Shown: positions 46,537-56,322, counted from the stretch's first letter. The stretch: 64,000 nt of DNA from an uncultured Draconibacterium sp. (GCA_947492175.1 CANLMQ010000003.1:124001-188000), one strand, 5' to 3'. Made by a program: numbers and translations. Notes: generated by a model from the sequence alone, not told the origin.

Positions 46537-47250
46537 TTATTCCCAGATAATTTCTTTTTCGCTAATTGAAGCTTGCTGAACATTGTACTGCTCGTCATAT
46601 TCAGTAGATGTTGCTTCGAATAACAATCCGTGAAGTTCAAGTGTATATACATCGTCAACGTTTGGATAACCAGACTTCCAAGCTCCAACTCCCGACGAAT
46701 AACTTACATCTAACCGGGTATTAGGAGATGAGATAAGAGGACTGTTATAAATAATGTCGCCATCTTCATTTAGCAAACGAATCATATGTTTGTCTGTGTC
46801 AGTATTTTCTTCCCATTCTACTGTTAAGGTACCATTGGAAATTTCGGTGTTTGTAAAAACAGGAAAATCAAGGTCTTCGTAAACCAATATGTCAATTGCC
46901 TGGTGTGGTACATCCTGGAAAACCACATTAAACTGGTAGTTTCCTACTGTCGGAGGAGTTGAAGTGAACTCGTCGAAAGCGGCATAAGTTTGCGAATAGG
47001 CATCAAGCGGATCAAGTTCAATTGTTTCATTTGCCGGAGTTTGTACTTTTGCTACCGACATAGCCTGGTTTCCATAGGCAAAGTACGAATTGGCGTATAC
47101 AACAGCAGTGTCTCCCTGCATGCGTTTGTTTACCAAAACATCGCCAATTATTTCGAATGGGGCTGTAGAGTCATCGTCGTTACACGAAATTAGTCCTGCT
47201 GTCATTAGAAACAAGCCAAGAAAAGTTCCAATTTTCTGAAATCTAGTCAT
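46537..47250 (-). CDS. hypothetical lipoprotein
   Basis: I do not recognize this 237-residue protein. The lipoprotein signal ends AGLISC, followed by NDDDS. The rest is a beta-rich protein rich in Asp, Thr and Tyr; residues about 130-220 resemble an Ig- or FN3-like fold (FPVFTNTEISNGTLTVEWEENTDTDKHMIRLL). It is a single gene with its own terminator and no functional neighbour, so a surface or periplasmic adhesive role is only a guess. Confidence 0.75.
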   Translation of the reverse strand: MTRFQKIGTFLGLFLMTAGLISCNDDDSTAPFEIIGDVLVNKRMQGDTAVVYANSYFAYGNQAMSVAKVQTPANETIELDPLDAYSQTYAAFDEFTSTPPTVGNYQFNVVFQDVPHQAIDILVYEDLDFPVFTNTEISNGTLTVEWEENTDTDKHMIRLLNEDGDIIYNSPLISSPNTRLDVSYSSGVGAWKSGYPNVDDVYTLELHGLLFEATSTEYDEQYNVQQASISEKEIIWE

Positions 47251-47435
47251 TTGTGTTCAATTTTAGTTTATACAAATAAAAATATTTTTTTCGAGATATA
47301 ATAGTCATTGTATAATTGATGCAATTTTTGATTTTGGGTTGCGTCTGTATTTACAGAAAGAGCCAAATTACAAACAATTAAAGAAAACATGAATTGTTTC
47401 GACCAGAAAATAGTTGTTCCGTTGTTGTTTACATC

Positions 47436-50400
47436 TTAGTTTTTCAGATGTTCAACTATTTCTTTTAGTATATAATCTGCGGTTTCAACATTCGGAACAT
47501 TCGGGAACGTAAGTGTTAGTTTCCCTTTCGCCTCTTTCATTTGCCCCTTGCTTGTACCCTTTTGAATAAACTGTACAATTTTCATGAATTCGGCCGTTTG
47601 GTAAAATGTTGATTTCTGATCGGAAACAAAATAACAAATCATCTTTTTGTTTTTCAGAATGATTTTTTCCATGCTTAAATCAAGGGCTTTCCAACGCAGC
47701 GGAAGAATATCAAGTAACTCGCGGCTTTCTTTCGGGAGTTTACCAAAACGGTCTTCCAGTCCTTTTCTGTATAATTCAAGTTGCTCCAGGTCTTCAATAT
47801 TATCGAGTTCGCGGTACAACATCATCCGTTCCGAGTTTCCCGGTATATAACTGGTTGGAAACAACAGTTCCATATCGGTGTCGATTACACAATCGTTAAC
47901 GTATTTAATATTCAGGAAGGCCTGTGTTTGTTTCTTGTCTTCGTCTTCAAACAGTTCTTTGAATTCGCCTTGTTTTAATTCCTGAATGGCTTCATTTAAT
48001 ATGCGATGGTAGGTTTCAAAACCAATATCGGCAATAAATCCGCTTTGTTCGGCACCCAACATGTTTCCTGCTCCGCGAATATCCAAATCCTGCATGGCAA
48101 TATTAAAACCACTTCCCAGTTCCGAAAATTGTTCGATTGCTTCCAGTCTTCGCCGCGACTCGGTACTTAGGGTTGAAAGTGGTGGCGCAATCAGGTAACA
48201 AAAAGCTTTTTTGTTTGAACGCCCAACCCGCCCGCGCAACTGGTGCAAGTCGCTTAGCCCAAAGTTTTGCGCCTGGTTTATTATTATTGTGTTGGCATTC
48301 GGAATGTCGAGCCCCGACTCAATAATAGTTGTAGCAATTAGTACATCAAACTTGCCGTTTATAAAGTCGAGCATTACTTTTTCAAGTTTTGGTCCTTCCA
48401 TTTGTCCGTGTCCAACAACAGTTTTAACGCCCGGAACAATACGTTTTATGGTTTCCTCAACTTCAAAAATATTTTGCACACGGTTATGAATAATAAATAC
48501 CTGCCCGTTTCTGTCGATTTCGTATTCAATGGCTTCTTTAATCAACTGGTCGTTAAAGCCATGTACTTCGGTTACAATGGGGTAACGGTTGGGTGGTGGT
48601 GTTTGAATAATAGAAAGGTCGCGCGCTCCCATCAGAGAAAACTGCAGTGTACGTGGAATAGGAGTGGCTGTCAAGGTCAACGTGTCCACATTTACTTTAA
48701 ACTGCTTTAACTTTTCTTTTACCGAAACTCCAAATTTCTGTTCTTCATCGATGATAAGTAGGCCCAGGTCTTTAAACTTTACATCTTTACTTACCAGGCG
48801 GTGTGTCCCGATAATTATGTCCACCTTCCCATCGGCAACTTCTTTAAGTTCCGATTTAATTTCGCCGGTTGATTTCAGGCGGCTTACATAGCCAATTCTT
48901 ACAGGGAAATCTTTTAAACGTTCAGAAAAAGTTTTAAAATGCTGCAGTGCCAAAATTGTTGTAGGCACCAAAACAGCAACCTGTTTGCTGTCGGAAACTG
49001 CTTTAAAGGCGGCGCGAATGGCAATTTCTGTTTTTCCAAAACCTACGTCGCCACAAACAAGGCGGTCCATTGGAATGGTCTTTTCCATATCGCTTTTTAC
49101 AGCAGAAGTTGCCTTTTCCTGGTCGGGTGTATCTTCGTATATAAACGATGCTTCAAGTTCGGTTTGCAAGTACGAATCGAGCGAAAAGGCATACCCTTTT
49201 TCGGCCCGGCGTTTGGCATATAAAGCAATCAGTTCTTTGGCAATGTCTTTTACTTTAGCTTTGGTGCGGTTTTTCATTTTTTGCCATGCACCTGTACCCA
49301 GCTTATTTATTTTGGGCTCGCTGCCATCTTTTCCCTTGTATTTCGAAATACGATGCAGGGAGTGGATACTTACCAAAAGCGAATCGTTGTTTTTATAAAC
49401 CAGGCGGATGGCTTCCTGCATCTTCCCATTGACCTCGGTTTTGGCCAATCCTGCAAATTTCCCAATCCCGTGGTCGATATGAACTACATAATCTCCCGGA
49501 TGCAGTTTATTTAGCTCCTTTAGCGATATGGCTTCTTTCTGGGCTTTTCGGCTTTTTAGTTTAAACCGGTGATAGCGTTCAAAAATCTGGTGGTCGGTGT
49601 AAAAGCAGGCTTTTAATTTATGATCGATAAAACCTTCGTGTAAAATAAATTTTACCGGGTTGAAATTTACTTTAAAGTCGGCATCTTTAAAAATCGACTG
49701 TAATCGTTCAATCTGCTTTTCCTGGTTCGATAGGATAAACAGTTCATATCCGCTTTCGTGATGTTCTATAAGGTTGGTGGCAAGCAGCTCGAAATTTTTA
49801 TTAAAAACCGGTTGCGATGAGGTTGAAAAATCGATTCGCCGATTGTTTTCAAAAGCCTGATCAATGCCAAAATCGAAAACAGTTTTACTGTTAAGCTCAT
49901 TTAAAAGTTCGTTACCTGCAATTATTTGTTCGGTAATATATTCTTCCTCGCGGTCGATAATACTGTGCCGGTAAATTTCGGAAACCCGATCGATAAACTG
50001 GTTCAGATTATTGCCGAAATAAATGTGATCATGTTTTAAAAAACCGATTAGTGAAACACGATTTCCTGCTATAGTATTGTTTTGAATGTTCGGGATAATT
50101 GTGATATTCGAAAACCGTTCTTTCGATAACTGATTTTCAATGTCGAAGCTACGAATGGAGTCAATCTGGTCGCCAAAAAAATCAAGGCGATATGGATCTT
50201 CGTGCGAAAAAGAAAATATATCGACAATACTTCCACGCACCGAAAACTGCCCGGGTTCGTATACAAAATCTACTCGTTCAAAACCGTATTCATGTAAAAA
50301 TTCATTGATGAACTCAATGGATATTTTATCGTTTGTTTTTATTTGAAGGGTATTGCTTTCGAGGTTTGAGTGTGAAATTACTTTCTCAATAACCGCTTCG

Positions 50401-50777
50401 GGATACGTAACTACAAGGTAGTTTTTTTCGTTTTTCGACAGCAGGTTTAAAACCTCGGTGCGTTGTACAATATTTTCCTGTTCGGATTGGTTAAATTGTA
50501 CCGATCTTTTGTATGACGAGGGAAAAAAGAGGATATTTTCTTGAAAACCAAGATTGTTAAAATCGTCGAAAAAATAGGCTGCTTCTTCGCGGTCGTTCAG
50601 CAAAACTACTATGTTGTTTTTTAGCCCGGCAAAAAGTTTAGAGAGTAAAATTGTTTTGGATGAGCCAATAAGCCCGTGCAGGTGAATTTTTTCACCAGGG
50701 GGGGCTGCCATTAATTTTGCAAGCGGTGCAAATTCGGGATGCCCCTCGAAATATTTCAGAAACGTACTTGTTTCCAA
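47436..50777 (-). CDS. mfd: transcription-repair coupling factor (Mfd)
   Basis: Mfd displaces RNA polymerase stalled at DNA damage and recruits UvrA. Domains in order: UvrB-like N-terminal region (GLIGSSKTILLSKL, EAAYFFDDFNNLGF), an RNA-polymerase-interacting CarD-like domain (LHPGDYVVHIDHGIGKFAGL), the RecG-like helicase (GDVGFGKTEIAIRAA Walker A, IDEEQKFGV motif II, TLTATPIPRTL, GRVGRSNKKAFCYL motif VI) and the TRCF C-terminal domain. The frame is open back to 50864, but a terminator of the gene before it lies at 50823-50849, so the transcript must begin later. The TTG at 50777, 16 bp after a -7 box, gives 1113 residues, a normal length for Bacteroidota Mfd. No in-frame ATG fits better. Confidence 0.96.
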   Translation of the reverse strand: METSTFLKYFEGHPEFAPLAKLMAAPPGEKIHLHGLIGSSKTILLSKLFAGLKNNIVVLLNDREEAAYFFDDFNNLGFQENILFFPSSYKRSVQFNQSEQENIVQRTEVLNLLSKNEKNYLVVTYPEAVIEKVISHSNLESNTLQIKTNDKISIEFINEFLHEYGFERVDFVYEPGQFSVRGSIVDIFSFSHEDPYRLDFFGDQIDSIRSFDIENQLSKERFSNITIIPNIQNNTIAGNRVSLIGFLKHDHIYFGNNLNQFIDRVSEIYRHSIIDREEEYITEQIIAGNELLNELNSKTVFDFGIDQAFENNRRIDFSTSSQPVFNKNFELLATNLIEHHESGYELFILSNQEKQIERLQSIFKDADFKVNFNPVKFILHEGFIDHKLKACFYTDHQIFERYHRFKLKSRKAQKEAISLKELNKLHPGDYVVHIDHGIGKFAGLAKTEVNGKMQEAIRLVYKNNDSLLVSIHSLHRISKYKGKDGSEPKINKLGTGAWQKMKNRTKAKVKDIAKELIALYAKRRAEKGYAFSLDSYLQTELEASFIYEDTPDQEKATSAVKSDMEKTIPMDRLVCGDVGFGKTEIAIRAAFKAVSDSKQVAVLVPTTILALQHFKTFSERLKDFPVRIGYVSRLKSTGEIKSELKEVADGKVDIIIGTHRLVSKDVKFKDLGLLIIDEEQKFGVSVKEKLKQFKVNVDTLTLTATPIPRTLQFSLMGARDLSIIQTPPPNRYPIVTEVHGFNDQLIKEAIEYEIDRNGQVFIIHNRVQNIFEVEETIKRIVPGVKTVVGHGQMEGPKLEKVMLDFINGKFDVLIATTIIESGLDIPNANTIIINQAQNFGLSDLHQLRGRVGRSNKKAFCYLIAPPLSTLSTESRRRLEAIEQFSELGSGFNIAMQDLDIRGAGNMLGAEQSGFIADIGFETYHRILNEAIQELKQGEFKELFEDEDKKQTQAFLNIKYVNDCVIDTDMELLFPTSYIPGNSERMMLYRELDNIEDLEQLELYRKGLEDRFGKLPKESRELLDILPLRWKALDLSMEKIILKNKKMICYFVSDQKSTFYQTAEFMKIVQFIQKGTSKGQMKEAKGKLTLTFPNVPNVETADYILKEIVEHLKN

Positions 50778-50793
50778 ACCATAAAATTTTGGG

Positions 50794-50801
50794 CAAAGAT
50801 A
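50794..50801 (-). promoter_or_regulatory. -7 box of the mfd promoter
   Basis: TATCTTTG on the minus strand fits TAnnTTTG and stands between the terminator of the upstream gene and the proposed TTG start. It supports a start downstream of the longest open frame. Confidence 0.55.
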
Positions 50802-50822
50802 GCTATTAACCGAAACATGGGA

Positions 50823-50849
50823 ATAAAAAAGGGAGCTAAATAGCTCCCC
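50823..50849 (-). terminator. Rho-independent terminator of the small secreted protein gene
   Basis: A perfect 8-bp stem, GGGAGCTA (50831-50838) with TAGCTCCC (50841-50848), is followed on the minus strand by TTTTTTATT. It lies 25 bp after the stop of the secreted protein gene and inside the longest mfd frame. Confidence 0.85.
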
Positions 50850-50873
50850 AATATTGTATTGCAACGCAACTGC

Positions 50874-51260
50874 TTATTTGTTAGGATTGTAATGATGTAC
50901 AATTTTTACCTTGCCACTTGGCGTAACAACCACTCTTTTATCTTTTATTTTAATGTCGTTATTGCCATCGTTGTCTGTGTCGGCCCACAAACTAATTCGA
51001 ACAACTGCATAGGGCATGGATAGATTAAGAAACGGATCTTCGGGATCCAGCTCAAATGTGATGATTCGTTTATAAATACCAGATGGTGTAATCTGGATGT
51101 TTGCAGTCCCTGAATTCAATGTGTAGATGTCGCCATACTGGTTTTTAATACTGATTTGAACTGCAGGATCTTCAATTTTTGTAACTTGAGCAACCAGGTT
51201 TTGGGAGAAAACAACAGTGCATAAAAACACACCAAGCCAAAAAAACGTTAACTTTTTCAT
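50874..51260 (-). CDS. small secreted protein of unknown function
   Basis: This protein of about 128 residues has a Sec signal (MKKLTFFWLGVFLCTVVFSQ) and a beta-rich body with an EF-hand-like calcium loop (DTDNDGNNDIKIKDK). The longer start at 51284 would put eight charged residues before the signal, so ATG 51260 is preferred. It lies 36 bp after the peroxiredoxin gene and may be co-transcribed with it; a terminator follows. I know no family for it. Confidence 0.65.
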   Translation of the reverse strand: MKKLTFFWLGVFLCTVVFSQNLVAQVTKIEDPAVQISIKNQYGDIYTLNSGTANIQITPSGIYKRIITFELDPEDPFLNLSMPYAVVRISLWADTDNDGNNDIKIKDKRVVVTPSGKVKIVHHYNPNK

Positions 51261-51296
51261 TTTCTTAAATTTATGGGTTTGCAAATAATTGCTAAT

Positions 51297-51860
51297 TTAA
51301 GAATTGTTTTTGATGAATTCCAAAATTTCCCTGGTATCTTTTGAAACATCAACCTCCGTATTTTTATATACAATGTTTCCTTTTTTATCAATTATAAACG
51401 TACAGCGGCTGGCAGTTTTGCCTCTTGTAAGATCGTAGGTCTGCCCGTTTATCTCGCGTGTTATTGTTCCTCCATCGCGCAAAGGAACACCAAACTTTGC
51501 AGCAATTTCACCTGATTCGTCCGAGAGCAAGGGGAAATTCAAATTGTACGCTTTTTTGAATAATTTAAGGCCTTCCACACTATCGCCACTTACGCCCACA
51601 ACAACGGCATCTGCCGATTCTATTTCTGTTTTAAGATCGCGGTAAGTACAGGCTTGTTTTGTACATCCGCCCGTCATGGCAGCGGGGTAAAAGTATACTA
51701 CAATAAATTTATCGCCTAAATAATTATTAACATCCCAGGTTGAGCCATCGTCAGTAAGTGTTTTAAATTGAGGAGCTTTGTCGCCAACTTTTAATTCTTG
51801 CGCTCTACTGTTTAATCCTATAGTAACCAGTAAAGACAGCAGTATTATTCTTGTTTTCAT
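51297..51860 (-). CDS. peroxiredoxin (Bcp/AhpC-TSA family), exported
   Basis: This peroxiredoxin reduces peroxides through a redox-active Cys. The motif AMTGGCTKQACTYRDLKTEI holds the peroxidatic Cys and a second Cys five residues later in the same helix, the atypical 2-Cys pattern of Bcp/PrxQ enzymes. The fold continues with VGVSGDSVEGLKLFKKAYNLNFPLLSDESGEIA and a TASRCTFIIDKKG strand. A Sec signal (MKTRIILLSLLVTIGLNSRAQ) distinguishes it from cytoplasmic Bcp and places it in the periplasm. Its 187 residues are normal for the family plus signal. The partner thiol reductant is not known. Confidence 0.93.
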   Translation of the reverse strand: MKTRIILLSLLVTIGLNSRAQELKVGDKAPQFKTLTDDGSTWDVNNYLGDKFIVVYFYPAAMTGGCTKQACTYRDLKTEIESADAVVVGVSGDSVEGLKLFKKAYNLNFPLLSDESGEIAAKFGVPLRDGGTITREINGQTYDLTRGKTASRCTFIIDKKGNIVYKNTEVDVSKDTREILEFIKNNS

Positions 51861-52007
51861 TTTTCTATGCTTTTAATATTTAATACTAAATTACAAATCA
51901 GAGTTCGATTTGTTTGACAATAGCTGGTTTTTTAAATTGTATTCTCTACAACATAAAGCATTTTAAATCAGGTATAAAATGTTTACTTTTAAAGAAAGTA
52001 TTACCAC

Positions 52008-52424
52008 ATGGGACATGCCTATACATACCGTTGCGAATATTGTGGGTTCCAGGAGAATTTTAACCAGGGGCATGGTTTTCTGGTTCATTCGCAATCGGTT
52101 GCCGACTATTTAAAGCAGCGTACAAAAATATTTCATTACAAAACACATAATCTGCTGCGAAAGCTTTCGGAGGAAGAGGATAAGTTGTTTTTAAAAGCCG
52201 GATTTCAGATTTATAAATGTCCGAAGTGCCGTACTTTGTATGATAAGGTAGAGGTTACGGTTTTCAGAGATGAGAAGGTGGTTCATAAAAGCGAATTCCG
52301 TTGCAGGGATTGTAAAAGCCGGTTAAAACTCACAAATATTCATCGTCTGAAAAAAGCAATTTGCCCCAAATGTCACAAACGAACTTTCCATCGTGATTTT
52401 ACCCAACATGAACTTTGGGAATAA
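52008..52424 (+). CDS. small protein with three zinc-ribbon-like CxxC sites
   Basis: This 138-residue protein has four CxxC pairs: CEYC near residue 9, CPKC near 72, CRDC near 99 and CPKC near 119. Such pairs bind zinc in ribbon folds; the pattern suggests two ribbons (C-C plus C-C). The middle segment (KQRTKIFHYKTHNLLRKLSEEEDKLFL) is helical and basic. It could bind nucleic acid or protein, but no known family was recognized. It is a single gene on the plus strand, convergent with the next. Confidence 0.75.
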   Translation: MGHAYTYRCEYCGFQENFNQGHGFLVHSQSVADYLKQRTKIFHYKTHNLLRKLSEEEDKLFLKAGFQIYKCPKCRTLYDKVEVTVFRDEKVVHKSEFRCRDCKSRLKLTNIHRLKKAICPKCHKRTFHRDFTQHELWE

Positions 52425-52430
52425 GGTACC

Positions 52431-53171
52431 CTAAATTTTTGCTTCACATTCCTTTTGGTACTCGGCAAATGTTTTATTTGTGGGGTATTGCGATGTTAAT
52501 ATTCTGAAGTGTTGTAAGCCTGTTTGCGGACTGCCTTCAATTTTTTGATACATGCGTGCCAGAAAGAAGTGGGCAACAGTATTCAGAATAATACTGTTTT
52601 CTGTGGTAAATTTCTCCATGCGGGAGAGCTTCTTTTCCCGCTCAGCTGATTTGCGTTCGTTGGCAAAAAAGTTAATGTTCTCTATGTAATGGTACATTAT
52701 TATGAAAGTCTCGAATAGTTTTTGTTCGTCGCCCGAAAGCGGAGGATCTTCCTTTTCAATTTCCTGAATTAAATCCCGGATAGTAGAACGTGCCGAAAGC
52801 ATTCCAAAAAGATTGAATTTCTTTTTTGCATAACGTAATTCATATGATTTTACAATTATCTGTTGCATTTTCTCTTCGTAGGTATTGGTTTCGTTGAGAA
52901 CAGATTTTTCGATTAATTCGTCCAATCTCCGTGAATTTTCTTTTGAATAAGTAGTGCGGTATTTCCACCAGTGTAAATCAAGATTTAAGTATAACCTGTA
53001 AAAGTCATTGAGTTCATGGCTCCCGGCTTTTAATGTGACCTCAGCTTCCGCAAGGTTTTGCTCGTATATCAGCGTGAAGACACGATTGGAAATGCTATCG
53101 TTGTTATTGGCAGATAACAATTTAGTAGCCGAAAGAAGAAGTACAGACAGAATAAGCAGTTGTTTAATCAT
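52431..53171 (-). CDS. exported helical (TPR-like) protein, paralogue of the next gene
   Basis: This 246-residue protein has a Sec signal (MIKQLLILSVLLLSATKLLSA) and a helical body. It shares its plan with the gene at 53429: FTLIYEQNLAEAEVTL against FNLAYNQKYEAAELLL, a short DLHWWKYRTT against DMSYWKNITG, KSYELRYAKKKFNLF against LSYKLRYELKRFKLL, and a C-terminal TGLQHFRILTSQYPTNKTFAEY against KGLLHFKALAKLYPENRRFPEL. The last part looks like a TPR repeat. Function is unknown. Confidence 0.8.
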   Translation of the reverse strand: MIKQLLILSVLLLSATKLLSANNNDSISNRVFTLIYEQNLAEAEVTLKAGSHELNDFYRLYLNLDLHWWKYRTTYSKENSRRLDELIEKSVLNETNTYEEKMQQIIVKSYELRYAKKKFNLFGMLSARSTIRDLIQEIEKEDPPLSGDEQKLFETFIIMYHYIENINFFANERKSAEREKKLSRMEKFTTENSIILNTVAHFFLARMYQKIEGSPQTGLQHFRILTSQYPTNKTFAEYQKECEAKI

Positions 53172-53428
53172 CCCTATAAATTTAGATAAAGAAATGAGTT
53201 TCTACTAATTTAATTACCAGTTGGCTTCGATTTTTTAACATGTTTTAATCAAATAATTATTTATGATTTGCTCTGGGATCTCATTATATTTCACTATAAA
53301 ATTCAGGTAAGATTTGAGTAGAGTGACTGACAGAGGAGTTAACTATAGTAAAAGAGTCTTTCTAATACATAGGAGTAGTTCCCTGTTTGGTTGAGTAATA
53401 TTCCTTGGTTCTCACCGGGAAGTCAACT

Positions 53429-54199
53429 TTAAGAATCTTCTTTATTTAGTTCTTCTTCGCATTCGGTGATTAATTCTGGGAATCTTCTATTTTCAGGGTA
53501 CAATTTTGCCAGAGCTTTAAAGTGTAAAAGTCCTTTTTTAGGTGCATTTTCATAAGTTAAATATGTTTTACCTAAGGAGTAACATGCAATAGTTTTTGTA
53601 ACTAGGTTGCTTGATTTTGAAAGAACCTTCAGTTCAAGTAAAGCCTGATTGCAATTTTGTATTTTGGCTTTGCCTCCCAATGGTTTCAGGTAGTTGCTGA
53701 AATACAAGAACATGGAATTGTAGAGCTGAAAAAGTTCAGGGTCGTTTACGTTTTGCATCTCAGAATCGCTTTTTAATTGTTTAAAAAGTGTATTGGTTTT
53801 ATTGTGGGTAAAAATTGCATCGAGTAACTTAAACCGCTTTAATTCGTAACGGAGTTTGTACGATAACTGAATAAGCTGAATTCCTTCTTGATTGAAAGTT
53901 TCAGGAGATTCTATCTCAAACAAACTAAGCGTTTTTTCAAATGCTTTATAGTCGGGATTATGGTTTCCTGTTATATTTTTCCAATAGCTCATATCTATCT
54001 CCATAACAGCAAAGTGGAGAGTATCGATGTTCGCTTTGTTTGCGTGCAAGAGTAGTTCTGCTGCTTCATATTTCTGGTTGTAGGCCAAATTAAAAATTTG
54101 AGCAATAAGGCTGTCCTTTTCGGTAGCTTTACCAGAAAATGCAAGAATTAGAAATAGTATGAATATATATATTCGCATATAAATTTGTGTGTAATTCAA
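53429..54199 (-). CDS. exported helical (TPR-like) protein, paralogue of the previous gene
   Basis: This 256-residue protein is the paralogue of the gene at 52431 and was probably made by tandem duplication, with considerable divergence. It has a Sec signal (MRIYIFILFLILAFSGKA; ATG 54178 is the better start than 54199) and a helical body with a C-terminal TPR-like segment (KGLLHFKALAKLYPENRRF). It ends just upstream of nothing else in operon; the GNAT gene lies 2 bp before its start on the same strand, so the two are probably co-transcribed. Confidence 0.8.
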   Translation of the reverse strand: MNYTQIYMRIYIFILFLILAFSGKATEKDSLIAQIFNLAYNQKYEAAELLLHANKANIDTLHFAVMEIDMSYWKNITGNHNPDYKAFEKTLSLFEIESPETFNQEGIQLIQLSYKLRYELKRFKLLDAIFTHNKTNTLFKQLKSDSEMQNVNDPELFQLYNSMFLYFSNYLKPLGGKAKIQNCNQALLELKVLSKSSNLVTKTIACYSLGKTYLTYENAPKKGLLHFKALAKLYPENRRFPELITECEEELNKEDS

Positions 54200-54201
54200 G
54201 A

Positions 54202-54648
54202 TTATTCTTTTTCAAAGATCATCCCAAAATGAGGAATACCGTCTTCGAGATATTCTTCTGTAACCACTTTAAAATTCAGATTCTCATAGAATTTCTGCAA
54301 ATATTTCTGAGCACTTATTTTAATTTTAGTTGCTTTCCATTCGTTTACAATAAATGATTTTGCTTCTTCCATCATTTGAATTCCAAGCCTGGTGCCACGT
54401 TCGGTTTCTTTAACAATAACACGTCCAATTGAATAATTGGGAAATCGAGTTCCGGGTTTTAACAATCGGGAATAGGCGATGATTTTATTCTCTTTTTTAT
54501 AAAATTGGTGTACTGCATCCTTATCCAATCCATCCAAATCGTTGTATACACAGTCTTGTTCAACAACAAATATTTCTGCCCGGAGTTGAAGAATATCGTA
54601 AAGTTCGGTGGTTGATAATTCCGAAAAATGTTTAAACGTGAATTGCAT
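54202..54648 (-). CDS. GNAT-family N-acetyltransferase, ElaA-like
   Basis: The 148 residues contain the GNAT core: LYDILQLRAEIFVVEQDCVYNDLDGLD is the ElaA-type beginning, IGRVIVKETERGTRLGIQMMEEA is the acetyl-CoA-binding region (R-x-x-G-x-G/A-like), and QKYLQKFYENLNFKVVTEEYLEDGIPHFGM closes the fold. The substrate amine is unknown; ElaA relatives are mostly uncharacterized. It is upstream of the paralogous TPR-like gene with a 2-bp gap. Confidence 0.88.
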   Translation of the reverse strand: MQFTFKHFSELSTTELYDILQLRAEIFVVEQDCVYNDLDGLDKDAVHQFYKKENKIIAYSRLLKPGTRFPNYSIGRVIVKETERGTRLGIQMMEEAKSFIVNEWKATKIKISAQKYLQKFYENLNFKVVTEEYLEDGIPHFGMIFEKE

Positions 54649-54751
54649 TCATTTATAATTATTGTGTACTACAAATAAACAGCATTAAATTATAATGGCG
54701 CTATATGTTGTGTTTATTCATGCTATTTTCAGGATTATTGGTTATTAAATA

Positions 54752-56110
54752 TTAAAAGAATAAACTTGCCAGCAAAGTAAATAGCAAACCACAAATCGCT
54801 ATAATAGATTCCATTACAGTCCAGGTCTGAAGGGTTTGTTTTTCATTCATCCCAAAATATTTACCAACCAGCCAAAAGCCACTGTCGTTAACATGCGAAA
54901 GTAAAGTTGCTCCCGATGCAATCGATAAAACGACCAGAGCACGTTGTGGTTCGTTTAATCCAAACTCATTCAGGACTGGTGTAATAATGCCGGCTGCAGT
55001 AATCATGGCTACGGTTGCCGAACCTTGTGTAACTCGAACTACTGCTGCTAAAAGCCAGGCCAGTACAATGGGAGGTAAAGCCGAGTTGGCCATCGATTCT
55101 GCCATTATTTTTCCGATTCCGCTATCAACCAGCATTTCTTTTAAAACGCCACCGGCTCCGGTAATCAGAATTATAATTCCCGCCGGGCCAAGTGCTTTTG
55201 TCGATAAATCGAGTACCTTTTGTTTGTCCATTCCTCGCCGGATGCATAAAAAGTAAGTGGCAATCAGGGTTGCAATGATCAGGGCAGAAAACGGGTGTCC
55301 GATAAATTCAAGCATATCAGTCCAAATAGACTGCGAAATAAGTTTCTGGTTTACGGCGAGCCCTGTAAATGTGTTTGCTAATATTAAAAACAAAGGAATG
55401 GCGATTATTAGAGCGATTAACCGAAACGAAGGGCGGTTGCTTTTATCAAATGATTGTTCAGTTGATTTGTCAAATTCCGGTGGTGGAACAATATGAATTT
55501 TTGTTGAAATGTGTTTTCCCCAAACCGGACCCGCAATAACAGCTGTGGGAAAACCAAGAATAATTCCAAAAAGAATTACCCAGCCTAACTGAACGTTAAT
55601 GATATTGGCCACTGCAACCGGACCTGGGGTTGGTGGAATAAAACTGTGCGTAACAGCCAGACCGGCCAAAAGAGGGATACCATAATATAATAACGATCGT
55701 TTTGAATCTCGTGCCAGCGCATAAAGGATCGGAACTAAAATAATAAATCCCACATCAAGAAATACCGGGATTGCCACAATAAAACCTGTGATTACCATTG
55801 CCCACGAAGCTTTATCTGTTCCAAACTTTTTAATAAGATAGTGTGCCAGCGATTCTGCACCGCCCGAGCTTTCGAGCATTTGCCCGAAAATAGCTCCCAA
55901 ACCAACTACTGTTGCTACAAAACCAAGGGTTCCAGCCATTCCGTCCTGGATTGCGGAAGTTACTTCTTTTAAGGGCATTCCGGCAATTATGCCCACATAA
56001 ATAGCCGTAATTAGCAACGAAATAAACGCGCTTACTTTTAGTTTTAACACCATAAAAAGAAGCAGAGTAACTGCCGAAATTACAATGAAAATTAGGAATG
56101 GAGTACTCAT
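54752..56110 (-). CDS. gluconate permease family (GntP) transporter
   Basis: This 452-residue membrane protein has about twelve to fourteen hydrophobic helices and GntP family phrases: GMAGTLGFVATVVGLGAIFGQMLESSGGAESLA, FIVAIPVFLDVGFIILVPI, VTHSFIPPTPGPVAVA, and VTQGSATVAMITAAGIITPVL. GntP members import gluconate or related sugar acids with protons. No gluconate kinase or regulator is beside it, so the substrate is uncertain; uronate or gluconate released from plant or algal polymers would fit the life style seen elsewhere in the window. Confidence 0.93.
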   Translation of the reverse strand: MSTPFLIFIVISAVTLLLFMVLKLKVSAFISLLITAIYVGIIAGMPLKEVTSAIQDGMAGTLGFVATVVGLGAIFGQMLESSGGAESLAHYLIKKFGTDKASWAMVITGFIVAIPVFLDVGFIILVPILYALARDSKRSLLYYGIPLLAGLAVTHSFIPPTPGPVAVANIINVQLGWVILFGIILGFPTAVIAGPVWGKHISTKIHIVPPPEFDKSTEQSFDKSNRPSFRLIALIIAIPLFLILANTFTGLAVNQKLISQSIWTDMLEFIGHPFSALIIATLIATYFLCIRRGMDKQKVLDLSTKALGPAGIIILITGAGGVLKEMLVDSGIGKIMAESMANSALPPIVLAWLLAAVVRVTQGSATVAMITAAGIITPVLNEFGLNEPQRALVVLSIASGATLLSHVNDSGFWLVGKYFGMNEKQTLQTWTVMESIIAICGLLFTLLASLFF

Positions 56111-56322
56111 TTGGTTTAGTTTATCACTGATGTTAAAGTTAGGATTTACAACGATTTATTCAAATCTTATCTGTTCAATTGTTAGAGTTGAGTTTTGCAT
56201 TCGATTTTGAAAAATTATATTGCCTCAGTAAAAGGTGGGATTATTAAATTAGGGGATTAAGATTATTCCTGAATTAAACTGGCTTAAACTTACAAGAGGG
56301 AAGAATAATTCAAGGCATAAAA

